Shown here: one piece after another, positions 44,058 to 52,624 of the stretch
Position numbering within the stretch: position 1 is the first letter of the stretch
Layout: each line of letters opens with the position of its first letter
Assembly: GCA_017644045.1 (NCBI GenBank)
Contig: JAEPMI010000002.1
Span: 515,024 to 579,023 of the forward strand
Origin: Deltaproteobacteria bacterium
Lineage (GTDB): Bacteria > Myxococcota_A > Polyangia > Polyangiales > Houyiibacteriaceae
Direction of reading: 5' to 3'
DNA: 64,000 bases
Notes under the pieces: generated by a model
Database searches by the model: none
What the model saw: the letters and a program-made list of their open reading frames with translations, nothing else
What the model was told of the DNA's origin: nothing
Made by a program: the position numbers and the translations under genes

Positions 44058-46184
44058 ATGGGTCGAGCGATGACGACGCTGGTGCACGCTGCCTTGACCT
44101 TCCGCCGGACCGTGCGGGGATCCTATGGATTGCTGACCGCGTTCGCCGTGGCGGCCCTCGATTTCCTCGGGATCTTCCGGGTCGAGCCGAACGCCCTGCG
44201 GCTGGAGCACGCGGCGGTCGCCGTGGCCTGGGCCGCCGTCTTCGGCGCGCGCCTCGCCGCGCGGCGCAAGCAGTTCCTCCGCGGCGAGCGGCAGGACGAG
44301 GGGATCGCCTGGATCGATCTCGAGCTCGGCGCGATGGCGCTGGTCGCGGCTCACGCGGCCGTGCAGGTCTTCGGCGGACTGACCGGTCCGCTCTACCCGC
44401 TGGTCTACGCGGTCGTCGCCTTCGTGGCCGCGTTCGCTCGACAGCCGGTCGGCGCGATGCTCGTGGTGATCGCCCTCGGGCTCGAGGCGGCGCTCTACTT
44501 CGGCACCGAGGCCCGCGCCGAGATCGCGCCCTTCGCGACCCACGCGGTCTTCGTCGCCTTCTTCGGCGTGCTCAACCTGCTCTTCACCCGCGCGGAGATC
44601 GCCCGCGTTCGCGATGGCGCCCGGCGCGCCCTCGACCACGAGCGCGAGAAGCTCCGCCACGAGTCGCGCATGTTCCGCCTGGTCAGCGCTCCCGCCGCGG
44701 GCGGCGCGAGCGACGAAGAGCGCCTCTTCCGCTCGAGCGTCGAGGAGGTGCACCAGCAGCTCTACCACGTGCTGCAGCTCCTCCACCGCACGCTCGACCT
44801 GCACACCTGCGTGCTCCTGATGCGCGGTGACGACGAAGAACAGCTCCGCATCGTCGAGTTGGTCACCGACTCCGAGCACGTCGCCGAGGGCCCCTTCGGC
44901 GCCGGCGAGGGCGCGGTCGGCGCCGTCGTGAAGCGCCAGTCGACCATGAACCTCGAGCACCTCCGCCCAGGCTACAAGGGGCTCTGCTACTACGACGGCC
45001 CTGCGCTCGTGCAGGCCTTCCTCGGCGTGCCCATCGTCGAGAACGGTCAGGTCCGCGGCGTGCTCTGCGCCGACCGCATCGCCGACCGCCCCTTCACCGA
45101 GAAGGAAGAGGCGCTCCTCGAAGGCACCATCGCGCACCTCCTCCGCGCCCTCGAGAACGAGCGCGTCTTCGTGCAGCTCGAGCGCAGCAAGCGCGAGCAG
45201 ACCATCCTCTACCGCGCCAGCCAGATGCTCGGCGCCGCGCTCGACGAAGAGGCCGTGCTCGACGCGGGTCTGCAAGCCGCCGCCGAGATCGCGCCCTACG
45301 ACTTCGCGGCGATCACCCTCTACGACCCGAGCGACCGCCGGCACCGCGTGCGCCGCGTCACCGGCAAGGACGCCGACCGCTTCACCGCGCTGACCTTCCG
45401 CGACAACACGAGCCTCACGGCGATGGCGGTGAAGAACCGCCACTACCTGCCCTACCGCGGCGAGGTCGACCTGCAGCAACAGGTGGTCTTCACCAAGCGC
45501 GCGAATCTCGAGGGCATGAAGTCCCTCCTCATCCTGCCGCTCGTCGTCCGCGAGGACGCCATCGGCACGGTGGCCCTCGCAGCCGAGCGCCCCGGCGTCT
45601 ACGACCAGATGGTCCGCCCCACCCTGCAGGTGCTCGCGAACCAGCTCGCCGTCTCGCTCAGCAACGCCCAGGCGGTTCGCCGCCTCGAACAGATGGCGAC
45701 CACCGACGGTCTCACCGGCTGCCTCAACAAGCGCGCCTTCCTCGAGGAGCTCGACCGCAAGCTCCGCTCGGCCACGCGCTTCGGCCGCCAGCTGAGCCTG
45801 ATCGTCACCGACATCGATCACTTCAAGAGCGTCAACGACACCTACGGCCACGCGACCGGCGACGTGGTCATCAAGGAGCTCGGCGCCATCCTCCAGCGCG
45901 CCAAGCGCGAGACCGACATCGTCGCCCGCTTCGGCGGCGAGGAGTTCTGCGTCCTCTGCGAGGAGACCGACACCGAAGGTGCGCTCTTGCTCGCCGAGCG
46001 CATCCGCGAAGAGCTGAAGGCCACCACCTTCCGCACCGAGCTCGGCAAGCTCAACGTCACCGCCAGCCTCGGCGTGGCCACCTACCCGCACCACGCGGAC
46101 GACAGCCATGCGCTCTTCGAGGCCAGCGACAAGGCGCTCTACGCCGCCAAGCACTCCGGCCGCGACAACGTCCAGAGCGCGTAG
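44058..46184 (+). CDS. Diguanylate cyclase with membrane N-terminus and tandem GAF domains
   Basis: A 708-residue protein. About five membrane segments in residues 15-185, then a helical linker, two GAF-like domains (first with ALVQAFLGVPIVENGQVRGVL, second with YDFAAITLYD and MKSLLILPLVV), and a C-terminal GGDEF domain: TTDGLTGCLNKRAFLEELD, active site GGEEF, and RETD exactly five residues before it, the inhibitory c-di-GMP site. It should make c-di-GMP at the inner membrane in answer to a small ligand or membrane signal. ATG at 44070 is an alternative start. 109 bases separate it from the divergent membrane-protein start. Confidence 0.92.
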   Translation: MGRAMTTLVHAALTFRRTVRGSYGLLTAFAVAALDFLGIFRVEPNALRLEHAAVAVAWAAVFGARLAARRKQFLRGERQDEGIAWIDLELGAMALVAAHAAVQVFGGLTGPLYPLVYAVVAFVAAFARQPVGAMLVVIALGLEAALYFGTEARAEIAPFATHAVFVAFFGVLNLLFTRAEIARVRDGARRALDHEREKLRHESRMFRLVSAPAAGGASDEERLFRSSVEEVHQQLYHVLQLLHRTLDLHTCVLLMRGDDEEQLRIVELVTDSEHVAEGPFGAGEGAVGAVVKRQSTMNLEHLRPGYKGLCYYDGPALVQAFLGVPIVENGQVRGVLCADRIADRPFTEKEEALLEGTIAHLLRALENERVFVQLERSKREQTILYRASQMLGAALDEEAVLDAGLQAAAEIAPYDFAAITLYDPSDRRHRVRRVTGKDADRFTALTFRDNTSLTAMAVKNRHYLPYRGEVDLQQQVVFTKRANLEGMKSLLILPLVVREDAIGTVALAAERPGVYDQMVRPTLQVLANQLAVSLSNAQAVRRLEQMATTDGLTGCLNKRAFLEELDRKLRSATRFGRQLSLIVTDIDHFKSVNDTYGHATGDVVIKELGAILQRAKRETDIVARFGGEEFCVLCEETDTEGALLLAERIREELKATTFRTELGKLNVTASLGVATYPHHADDSHALFEASDKALYAAKHSGRDNVQSA

Positions 46185-46365
46185 TCGCATCGGTTGACTC
46201 CCGACTCATGTCGCCGGACTGTCGCCGCTGAACGTCACGTCGCTCGTACGGCTGATTTTCTCCGTTTGTCGGCGACCTCCAAATGGGATGGTCAGTTCTC
46301 CTCACCCGAATTTGGTGTGATTGATATCGCAGACGCATCATCCATTGCGACTGCTCTATCGACGC

Positions 46366-47319
46366 ATGCCGATTCTCACCAGAGCCCAGGTTCTTCCCGC
46401 CACACGCGTCACGTCGCGCCAGCGCGCCAAGAAGGTCCCCGAGTGGCAGAGGCTGTCGAGGGCGGATACTCAGCTGCTCGCAGCGCTCGACGATCCCGCC
46501 AGGGCCAGAGCCTGGATCAGAGCCAACCGAACGAAGATGCGGCCCATGGGGGTGCGCCGTGCTGACAGTCTGGATCTCCCGACGCAGTACAAGTTGTCCC
46601 ATCTGCTTCGTCCCGAGACGCTGTTCAAGAAGTGGTGGTGTCGACCGCGACTCGCAGTCCGGATCCGGAAGAACGCGGCCTCGCTCACCGTCGAAGAGTG
46701 GGCGCGCTTCGTGTGCGCGGTGGAGACGATCATGAAGCAGGGTGTCGGCGCACCCACCTACCAAGATCTGGTCGACCTACACGTGCTCGCCATGTCGCAG
46801 AGCTGGGGAGCGCATGGGTCGAACTTCCTTGCTTGGCATCGTGAGTACTTGCTGCGTTTCGAAGCGCGACTTCGCCTGGTCAACCCACTCGTGACCATTC
46901 CCTACTGGGACTGGACGGCGAACCCCACGCCGCCGGCGGAGGTCTCAGACCCCGCCGCTCTCACTCGGTGGGGCGTGACCCGTCGCGCGAACATCGGCCC
47001 GATGCCCAGCGCCACCCAGGTCGCGAACGTGATGTCGAACACCACCTTCCCCTCGTTCCAGCCTCAGCTCCAGTCGGTTCACAACCAGCCACACAACTCG
47101 GTGGGCGGAACGATGGCCACGGCAGGGTCCCCCGCCGACCCCGTGTTCTGGATGCACCATGCGTTCATCGACAAGATCTGGGCCGATTGGCAGAAGGTGA
47201 ACAGCTCGACGACCGCGAAGCCTCCGAACCTCACCGAGGTGCTGCAGCCGCCGCCGGTGTTCAAGCTCGAGGTCTCGCAGACACTCAGCACCGTTCGGTT
47301 GGGATACGTCTACGCCTAG
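46366..47319 (+). CDS. Tyrosinase-family copper protein
   Basis: A 317-residue type-3 copper protein. CuA ligands H139, H150 and H158 (LHVLAMSQSWGAHGSNFLAWHREYLLRFE pattern: HGxNFLxWHR), and CuB ligands H239, H243 and H264/H265 (VHNQPHNSVGG, FWMHHAFID) are all present, and PYWDW lies between them. Expected reactions: oxidation of phenols to quinones with oxygen, as in pigment formation or modification of aromatic metabolites. No signal peptide or Tat motif is seen, and no caddie protein or pigment gene adjoins. The start is the ATG at 46366; a TTG 45 bases earlier is also open. Codon use and the 181-base upstream gap are slightly less GC-rich than the surroundings, possibly from transfer. Confidence 0.88.
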   Translation: MPILTRAQVLPATRVTSRQRAKKVPEWQRLSRADTQLLAALDDPARARAWIRANRTKMRPMGVRRADSLDLPTQYKLSHLLRPETLFKKWWCRPRLAVRIRKNAASLTVEEWARFVCAVETIMKQGVGAPTYQDLVDLHVLAMSQSWGAHGSNFLAWHREYLLRFEARLRLVNPLVTIPYWDWTANPTPPAEVSDPAALTRWGVTRRANIGPMPSATQVANVMSNTTFPSFQPQLQSVHNQPHNSVGGTMATAGSPADPVFWMHHAFIDKIWADWQKVNSSTTAKPPNLTEVLQPPPVFKLEVSQTLSTVRLGYVYA

Positions 47320-47376
47320 CGAGCGTCACGCGGACGCCGGCCGCGCCAGGGCGCCTGATCCCCGACTTCGCGTCGC

Positions 47377-47595
47377 TCAGGGGCAGGCGAACTGCAGCGG
47401 GCAGCTCTCGAGCACCGAGACGTCGCCGGCGCACTCGGCGTACGCCGCGTCGCACTGCGCCAGGGCGTCGTCGTCGATGCAGGGATCGTCGAGGGTGTAG
47501 GGGCAGCCGGCAGAACCATCCCCGGTCTCTGCGGGGACGGTCTGGCCGCCACACGCAGCGAGCCAGAGGAGAACGATGAACAGCGGGCGAGGCAT
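47377..47595 (-). CDS. Small Cys-rich lipoprotein
   Basis: A 72-residue lipoprotein: MPRPLFIVLLWLAACGG has lipobox LAAC. The mature 58 residues contain six further Cys (CPYTLDDPC, QCDAAYAEC, SCPLQFAC) in regular spacing, suggesting three disulfides, and end at the last pair. Function unknown. TACCCT lies 7 bases before the ATG. It is convergent with the tyrosinase gene (57-base gap) and divergent from the next gene. Confidence 0.7.
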   Translation of the reverse strand: MPRPLFIVLLWLAACGGQTVPAETGDGSAGCPYTLDDPCIDDDALAQCDAAYAECAGDVSVLESCPLQFACP

Positions 47596-47670
47596 GAGGC
47601 GAAGGGTAGCGCACGAACGAGCGGAGCGATGGCTCGCCCGCCGAGGTCCGGCCGGTCATCATGGGCGGCG

Positions 47671-48162
47671 ATGAATTGGCCCTCCTTCACCCCGCTCCCC
47701 CCGTCCGCAGCGGAGAGCGAATGGCTCGACGAAGTGAAAGAGGAAGTCCCCGCCGAGCTCTGGGTGGCGGCGCACGATGTCGAGCACGGCATCTGGACGA
47801 TGTCGACGACGGTGGCGCGCGACGCTCTCGCCCTCTCGGCACCAAGCTACCGGCAGGGGGCCGCTGACCTTCGGGAGCTGACCGAAGCTCGCGCGCGGGA
47901 GCTCGTCGCCGAATGCGTGCAGTACGATCGCGCCTACACGTCATGCGAGTGTACGCCGCCATCGAACGCGCTCCGCCTGAGTGAGCGTCTGTTCGCACCC
48001 TTCGATGGCGAGCTGCGGTGCTTCACCAATCACAACCGTGAGGCGGCGACCCAGGACGCGTTCTTCGTGGGTGGGATTCGCTCGGACTGGACGTTCAGTG
48101 AACCGTACGTGCTCTTCGGTATCGAGCGCGTCGTCGTGGCGTGGTTTCTGGCGGAGGACTGA
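47671..48162 (+). CDS. Unknown small protein
   Basis: A 163-residue acidic protein without signal or membrane segment and without a family I can name. A C-terminal block (DAFFVGGIRSDWTFSEPYVLFGIERVVVAWFLAED) is beta-like. Coding character (third-position GC) and an immediate link to the acetyltransferase gene (start 2 bases after its stop) support it as a real gene. The ATG at 47671 is preferred to one 42 bases earlier because the extra residues overlap the promoter region of the divergent lipoprotein. Confidence 0.6.
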   Translation: MNWPSFTPLPPSAAESEWLDEVKEEVPAELWVAAHDVEHGIWTMSTTVARDALALSAPSYRQGAADLRELTEARARELVAECVQYDRAYTSCECTPPSNALRLSERLFAPFDGELRCFTNHNREAATQDAFFVGGIRSDWTFSEPYVLFGIERVVVAWFLAED

Positions 48163-48163
48163 T

Positions 48164-48595
48164 GTGCGCATTCGACCGGCAGACAAGGGAGACCTGACCG
48201 AGCTCCATCGGCTCGAGCGCGCGGCCTTCGGAAGCCACGCCTACCCCGCGTTCTTTCTACGGCAGGCATGGGATCTGTGGCCGAGCTCTCTGCTGGTGGC
48301 CATCGAGACTTCGGCGATCGTTGGCTACGTCTTGGCCGGGCGAGGCGATGCGGACGAGGGTTGGATTCTCTCGCTGGCGGTCGCTCCCCAGGCACGCCGG
48401 ATGGGACTGGGGAGGCGACTGACCGAAGCCGCGATCGACGTACTCGCTTCTCAGGGCTGCCGGCGTGTCCGGCTCACGGTCGAACCCGCGAGCGCCGCCC
48501 AGGCGCTCTACGTGAGCCTCGGCTTCGTCGAGGTGGAGCGGGAGCCGGACTACTTCGGTCCGGGGCAAGCGCGCGTCGTCATGAGCCGCGGGTAG
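48164..48595 (+). CDS. GNAT-family N-acetyltransferase (RimI-like)
   Basis: A 143-residue acetyl-CoA-dependent transferase: VRIRPADKGDLTELHRLE start, the acetyl-CoA-binding motif LAVAPQARRMGLGRRLTEAAI (Q/RxxGxG/A form RRMGLG near residue 80), and the terminal LTVEPASAAQALYVSLGFVEVE typical of RimI. Substrate (protein N-terminus, small amine or antibiotic) is not readable. The GTG start lies 2 bases after the preceding stop, indicating coupled translation. Confidence 0.88.
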   Translation: MRIRPADKGDLTELHRLERAAFGSHAYPAFFLRQAWDLWPSSLLVAIETSAIVGYVLAGRGDADEGWILSLAVAPQARRMGLGRRLTEAAIDVLASQGCRRVRLTVEPASAAQALYVSLGFVEVEREPDYFGPGQARVVMSRG

Positions 48596-48613
48596 GCACC
48601 CTCACGCCACGTC

Positions 48614-50203
48614 TCAGGGAAGCAGGCGGGCGAGCCAGAGCGCGGGTTCGGCGCTCGTCAGCTCCGAGCCGATCGTCAACGAGCCGGCGAACCCACCGGC
48701 GAGCACGAGGTCTCCGCCGTCATCCATCGCGACCGCGGTGATCCGCGCGTCGTCGGCGGTGAAGCAGGTCGGGGTGAGTCCGCCTTCGTCGACCTCGACG
48801 ACGCAGGGCACGAGACCCGATGGTGCCGTGTCGAAGCCGAGCCGCGGGGCAGCGCGGCTCACGGTCCCCATCGCGAAGACGCGGCCCGAGGGATCGACGG
48901 CCACACCCGCGTCGAGCCACGAATCGAGCACGGCGCCGTCGACGAACTCGCCCACCTCGTCGAGCACGACCACGCAGTGCCCACCCTCCCCCGCGTCGAG
49001 CGCGCCGCCGCCGTGCAGCGTCATCGAGCCATGGCAGGTGCCACTGAACGCGATGATTCCGTCCCGCGCGTCGAAGCTCATTCGGAGGCCTTGGAGCGAG
49101 ACGGATCCGGGCTCGGGGTACCGGTGGCTGAAGACGTGCTCTCCGTCGGCGTCGTAGCGCACCACGAAGACCGAGTAGCTCGCGCCGTTGGTGAGCAGCC
49201 CGCCGCCGAAGTCGGCCATCCCCGTGAGCTCGCCCGCGATGAGGACACCGCCATCGGCGGTCGCGCGCAGGTGCGCCACCCGCTGCATCGGCGGCAGCAG
49301 CCGGCCGTAGCGCAGGGTGCCGTCGGGCCCGAGGCGGATGAGGAACCCGGCGCCGTTGAAGTGATCGGGGCTCAGCGAGGTCGCGCCGAAGGTCAGGGTC
49401 TCGTCGCGCCGCAGGTACCCAGCCAGGATCAGATCGCCATCGGGTGCGAAAGCCCCGGCGCGCAGCTCGCCGCCGCCGGTGTCGAAGACGTGCTCGAGGA
49501 CGATCTCGCCCTCGGCGTTCACCAGCAGGAAGAAGGTGCGCGCGATCGGGCTCGCCGAGGTCAATCGCGTCGCTTCGACCTGCAGGTGCTCCTCGAACGA
49601 GCCCCGCACGAAGCGCATGCCGCCGGGACCGAAGCGAATCGCGGTCACCCGCGCCATCGCGCTGGGCAGGCGCGCGCTGTTCACGTGGGTCAGGCCCGCG
49701 AGCTCGGCGTAGAAAGGCTCTCCTTCGAAGAATCCGCTGGGCACGTCGCTGGTGATCACCTCTCCCCCGAGGTCGACGCTGCCGTCGATCGCCCCCGCGA
49801 GGTCGATGCGCTCACCCGCGACCGCCAACGCCGTCGGACCTTCCGCCGCGTCGAACGAGCCCGCGAAGAGGACCTCGCTCGCGCACGGCGCCTCGCAGCG
49901 CGCGCACGCGCCAGCGGCGGTGCAGTGGGGATGCTCGGCCGGACAGTCCTCATCCGTCGCGCACTCGGCGGGTGCCAGGGGTGTGAACACCTCCGCCCCG
50001 GTGGCGTCGCCGGCGTCCATCGAGCCCGCGTCCATCGAGCCCGCGTCCATCGGGCCCGCGTCCATCGGGCCCGCGTCGTCGCTCGGAGAGCCCGAGTCGA
50101 CGCGAGGTGCCGCGTCGGTCTCGACGGCGGCGTCGGTACCAGCATCCCTCGCCGGGGAGCCGCTGCATGCCGCGAGCGCGAGCGCGAGAGCGAGGAGTCT
50201 CAT
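48614..50203 (-). CDS. Lipoprotein with beta-propeller-like repeats and MDAG linker
   Basis: A 529-residue lipoprotein: MRLLALALALAACSGS has lipobox LAAC. Then a disordered linker containing four tandem pentapeptides of the form (G/S)PMDAG/SMDAG, a short Cys-rich knot (CATDEDCPAEHPHCTAAGACARC), and some 400 residues of repeated blocks such as GDLILAGYLRRDETLTFG, GGVLIAGELTGMADFGG and GDLVLAGGFAGSLTIG. These match the repeat style of myxobacterial surface propeller proteins (SBBP-like). Likely outer-membrane surface. TAGCCT lies 7 bases before the ATG. Confidence 0.78.
   Translation of the reverse strand: MRLLALALALAACSGSPARDAGTDAAVETDAAPRVDSGSPSDDAGPMDAGPMDAGSMDAGSMDAGDATGAEVFTPLAPAECATDEDCPAEHPHCTAAGACARCEAPCASEVLFAGSFDAAEGPTALAVAGERIDLAGAIDGSVDLGGEVITSDVPSGFFEGEPFYAELAGLTHVNSARLPSAMARVTAIRFGPGGMRFVRGSFEEHLQVEATRLTSASPIARTFFLLVNAEGEIVLEHVFDTGGGELRAGAFAPDGDLILAGYLRRDETLTFGATSLSPDHFNGAGFLIRLGPDGTLRYGRLLPPMQRVAHLRATADGGVLIAGELTGMADFGGGLLTNGASYSVFVVRYDADGEHVFSHRYPEPGSVSLQGLRMSFDARDGIIAFSGTCHGSMTLHGGGALDAGEGGHCVVVLDEVGEFVDGAVLDSWLDAGVAVDPSGRVFAMGTVSRAAPRLGFDTAPSGLVPCVVEVDEGGLTPTCFTADDARITAVAMDDGGDLVLAGGFAGSLTIGSELTSAEPALWLARLLP
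50012..50078. repeat. 15-base tandem repeat, four copies, inside the MDAG linker
   Basis: Plus-strand unit GCGTCCATCGAGCCC (or CGGGCCC variant) repeated four times, encoding SMDAG/PMDAG in the lipoprotein gene. In-frame length changes would alter only the linker. Confidence 0.85.
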
Positions 50204-50314
50204 GGCCGGAAGGCTACCCCGGATTCGTCACCCGTCGACGCTCGTCGCAGGTAGTCGCATCCTTCTGCCGCGCTGGTGAAGCGGTCGACCGATGACCGTG
50301 TCAGTCTCTCGGAC

Positions 50315-51013
50315 ATGAACGCGATCAGCCGCGGGGTTCACCCCTTCGCCCTCATCGCTATCCTCGCCGCGACCGGTGCATGCTCACGGGCGACGACCCT
50401 GGAGCTTCGGGATGGGCGCTCGCTTCACGGCGAGCTGGTACAGACCGAGGACTCCGAGCGGTACACGCTGGATACCGACTCGGGAGTGGAGACGGTCCTC
50501 CGCAGTGAGGTGGTCGGCATCGCGCGCCCAGGCACCGGCCTCCGGCGCATCGGCGGAACCATGTTCGGAATCGGCGCGCTGAGCCTCGCGCCAGCCGTCG
50601 GTGCGATGGTCCGGGAGGATCCGGCGCAGGAGTGTCGGTGGTGCGGCCCCGCGGTCGCGGTGACCCTCGTCCCGGCGGGCATCGGGCTCTTCATGCTGCT
50701 CCACGGCACATCGCTGCGAACGCAAGCCGAGCGCCGACTCCGCTTCGACCCGCGCCCCGTCGGCCGTGCTCATGCCCGGCTCGGCGGCACGCTCCTCGGC
50801 GTCGGGCTGGCGGGCACCAGCCTGGGGCTGACCCTCGCGAACACCGGCGAGAGTGATGCTTCCGTGATCGGAGGCGCCATGCTCTTCGTCATCTGCGCGA
50901 GCGTCATCCCGTTCGGCATCGGCTATCTGGTGAGGGGCGGTCGCATCCGGCGTGGGCGATCCTCCTCTGTTGCCTTCGGCCCCGACGGTCTCCGCTTCGA
51001 CCTCTCGCTCTGA
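50315..51013 (+). CDS. Membrane lipoprotein of unknown function
   Basis: A 232-residue protein: HPFALIAILAATGACSRAT has lipobox TGAC. A small beta domain follows (LELRDGRSLHGELVQTED, VLRSEVVGIARPG), reminiscent of an SH3-like strand pair, then four hydrophobic segments with Gly-rich helices. No family recognised. ATG 50315 is chosen because the lipoprotein signal begins there; a frame open 39 bases earlier adds hydrophilic residues. Divergent from the MDAG lipoprotein. Confidence 0.65.
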   Translation: MNAISRGVHPFALIAILAATGACSRATTLELRDGRSLHGELVQTEDSERYTLDTDSGVETVLRSEVVGIARPGTGLRRIGGTMFGIGALSLAPAVGAMVREDPAQECRWCGPAVAVTLVPAGIGLFMLLHGTSLRTQAERRLRFDPRPVGRAHARLGGTLLGVGLAGTSLGLTLANTGESDASVIGGAMLFVICASVIPFGIGYLVRGGRIRRGRSSSVAFGPDGLRFDLSL

Positions 51014-51023
51014 TGTCGGACGC

Positions 51024-51839
51024 TCAGAGCAGGCGCGACCAGAGCGGGTGCGTGACCTTCGCGGTCAGGAACGCCAGAGACATTGGGCGCTTCTTCTTCT
51101 TCCAGAGGAAGCGGAACTGGCCATCGAGGAAAGCGGGGCTCAAGAACGCGTCGGCGAGCTGCACGGACTCGTCGGCGTTGATCTGCAGGAGCTCCTCACG
51201 AGACAGGTCACCGCGATAGGAGCGCTGCTTGCCCTCGGCCACCCAACCCTTTGCGATGCGCCGCGCCTCGTCCATGAGCTCGTCGTGCGGGACGACCCAG
51301 TTCACCAGCCCCGCCTCGAGCGCTTCGGAAGCGGTCGGTCGCCAGCCCTCAGGCCCGAGCATTCGCGCCGCTCCGTTGCCGAGGAGTCGAGGGAACATCA
51401 CGCTCGAGCAGCCCTCGGGCGTAACGCCGAGCGCGTGGAAGGGCGTGGAGAACGTCGCCTTCTCCGAAGCGACGATCCCGTCGCAGAGCGTGGCCGAGGT
51501 GACGCAAGCGCCGATCGCCGGACCGTTGACCGCCACCAGGATCGGCTTCGGGAGGTCGATGAACGACTCGAAGAGCGCCTGGTTGTGCTCGACGATCATC
51601 GCGTGGAGTTTCTTCGGGTGCTGCGGCCGGATCACCGCCCCCAGGTTCACGCCCGCGCAGTAGTACGGATCGGCACCAGTCAGGATGATCGCCTTCGTGG
51701 CGTCGTCCGCCCCGGCCGCCGCGAGCGCGTCTTTCAGCGCCTCGAGCATCGAGGCCGTCCAGCCGTTGAGCTTGGACGGGTTGTTCATGGTCAGGGTGGT
51801 GACCCCATCGACGGTGTCGGCCAGGACGAGCGCGCTCAT
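51024..51839 (-). CDS. Enoyl-CoA hydratase/isomerase (crotonase) family protein
   Basis: A 271-residue crotonase. CoA-binding and oxyanion-hole features: NNPSKLNGW, GADPYYCAGVNLG (the first oxyanion Gly region) and AVNGPAIGACVTSATLCD (second), then ATFSTPFHALGVTPEGCSS. The Glu of VTPEG is in the place used by delta3-delta2-enoyl-CoA isomerases rather than the two-Glu hydratase pair, so an isomerase of the PECI type is a reasonable guess. No other beta-oxidation gene is adjacent. TAGGCT ends 6 bases before the ATG with TTCGCG 17 bases further. Confidence 0.88.
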   Translation of the reverse strand: MSALVLADTVDGVTTLTMNNPSKLNGWTASMLEALKDALAAAGADDATKAIILTGADPYYCAGVNLGAVIRPQHPKKLHAMIVEHNQALFESFIDLPKPILVAVNGPAIGACVTSATLCDGIVASEKATFSTPFHALGVTPEGCSSVMFPRLLGNGAARMLGPEGWRPTASEALEAGLVNWVVPHDELMDEARRIAKGWVAEGKQRSYRGDLSREELLQINADESVQLADAFLSPAFLDGQFRFLWKKKKRPMSLAFLTAKVTHPLWSRLL

Positions 51840-51911
51840 GAGGGGAGCCTAGCGCGCTCGGGGCACGGCGCGAACCGACGAGATCCGGCCGCTCGATGAG
51901 CGAGAGCCCAC

Positions 51912-52616
51912 TCAGCGCCGATGGGACGCTTCCCACTCCTTCCAGTACTCCTGGGCGCATCGTTCGAGCGCGGCGAGCGCCAGCGGCGCCCCATTGTCGA
52001 AGCGGAGCGCCAGCGACTCGTAGCGAAGCCGCAGCACGCCCGAGCTGCCCCAGACGACGACCCGATCGTCTTCGTGCTTCGCCTCGACGATCTCGGGCTC
52101 GGCCGCGGCGATCTCGGATGGCGTCGAGAACGAGTCACCCTCGTACTCTTCGTACCGAAGCTCCGATGGCCAACACAGCTCCAACACGAACGCGTTTCCG
52201 GGCTCCGCCATGCGGCGTCGCAGGTACGGGATCTCGACGGTGGCGGTCAGGCGGTCGTCGCGTGGGACGAGCTCGACGATGGTCCCGTCGTGCAAGAGGT
52301 TCCATGGCGACAGGTCCGTACACGGGATGAGCTCGACTGCCACCGAGTCCAGCAACGACCAATCCCGCACCTTCGGCTCGTCCACCGTCGCGCGGCGGAC
52401 GTCTGGCCCGCTGCCCGTGCTGCCGCCGTACTTCAGGAACCGCGTGCGCCCCTCCCAGAGCGTCGCGCTGCCGTTTGGTCCTCCTCGAACGACATGGGCA
52501 TCGACATCGTCCTGTCCGTCGTCCTCCCAGTCGCAGACTGGGCATCCCTCGAAGCAGCCTCGCTGGCGGATGGTCCGGTGCCCACAACAAGGACAGGGCT
52601 CTCGTTCTGGGCGCAT
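51912..52616 (-). CDS. CPCC-domain cysteine-rich protein
   Basis: A 234-residue protein. The first 35 residues form a CPCC module (EPCPCCGHRTI...GCFEGCPVCDWEDDG), a short zinc-ribbon-like domain often found at the N-terminus of small soluble proteins of unknown role, sometimes in polymorphic toxin/immunity loci. The remainder (residues 60-234) is acidic and beta-rich, with WGSSGVLRLRYESLALRFDNG, possibly an immunity-like or adaptor fold. No toxin gene adjoins. Follows the lipoprotein gene with an 8-base gap on the same strand. Confidence 0.78.
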   Translation of the reverse strand: MRPEREPCPCCGHRTIRQRGCFEGCPVCDWEDDGQDDVDAHVVRGGPNGSATLWEGRTRFLKYGGSTGSGPDVRRATVDEPKVRDWSLLDSVAVELIPCTDLSPWNLLHDGTIVELVPRDDRLTATVEIPYLRRRMAEPGNAFVLELCWPSELRYEEYEGDSFSTPSEIAAAEPEIVEAKHEDDRVVVWGSSGVLRLRYESLALRFDNGAPLALAALERCAQEYWKEWEASHRR

Positions 52617-52624
52617 CTGGTTCG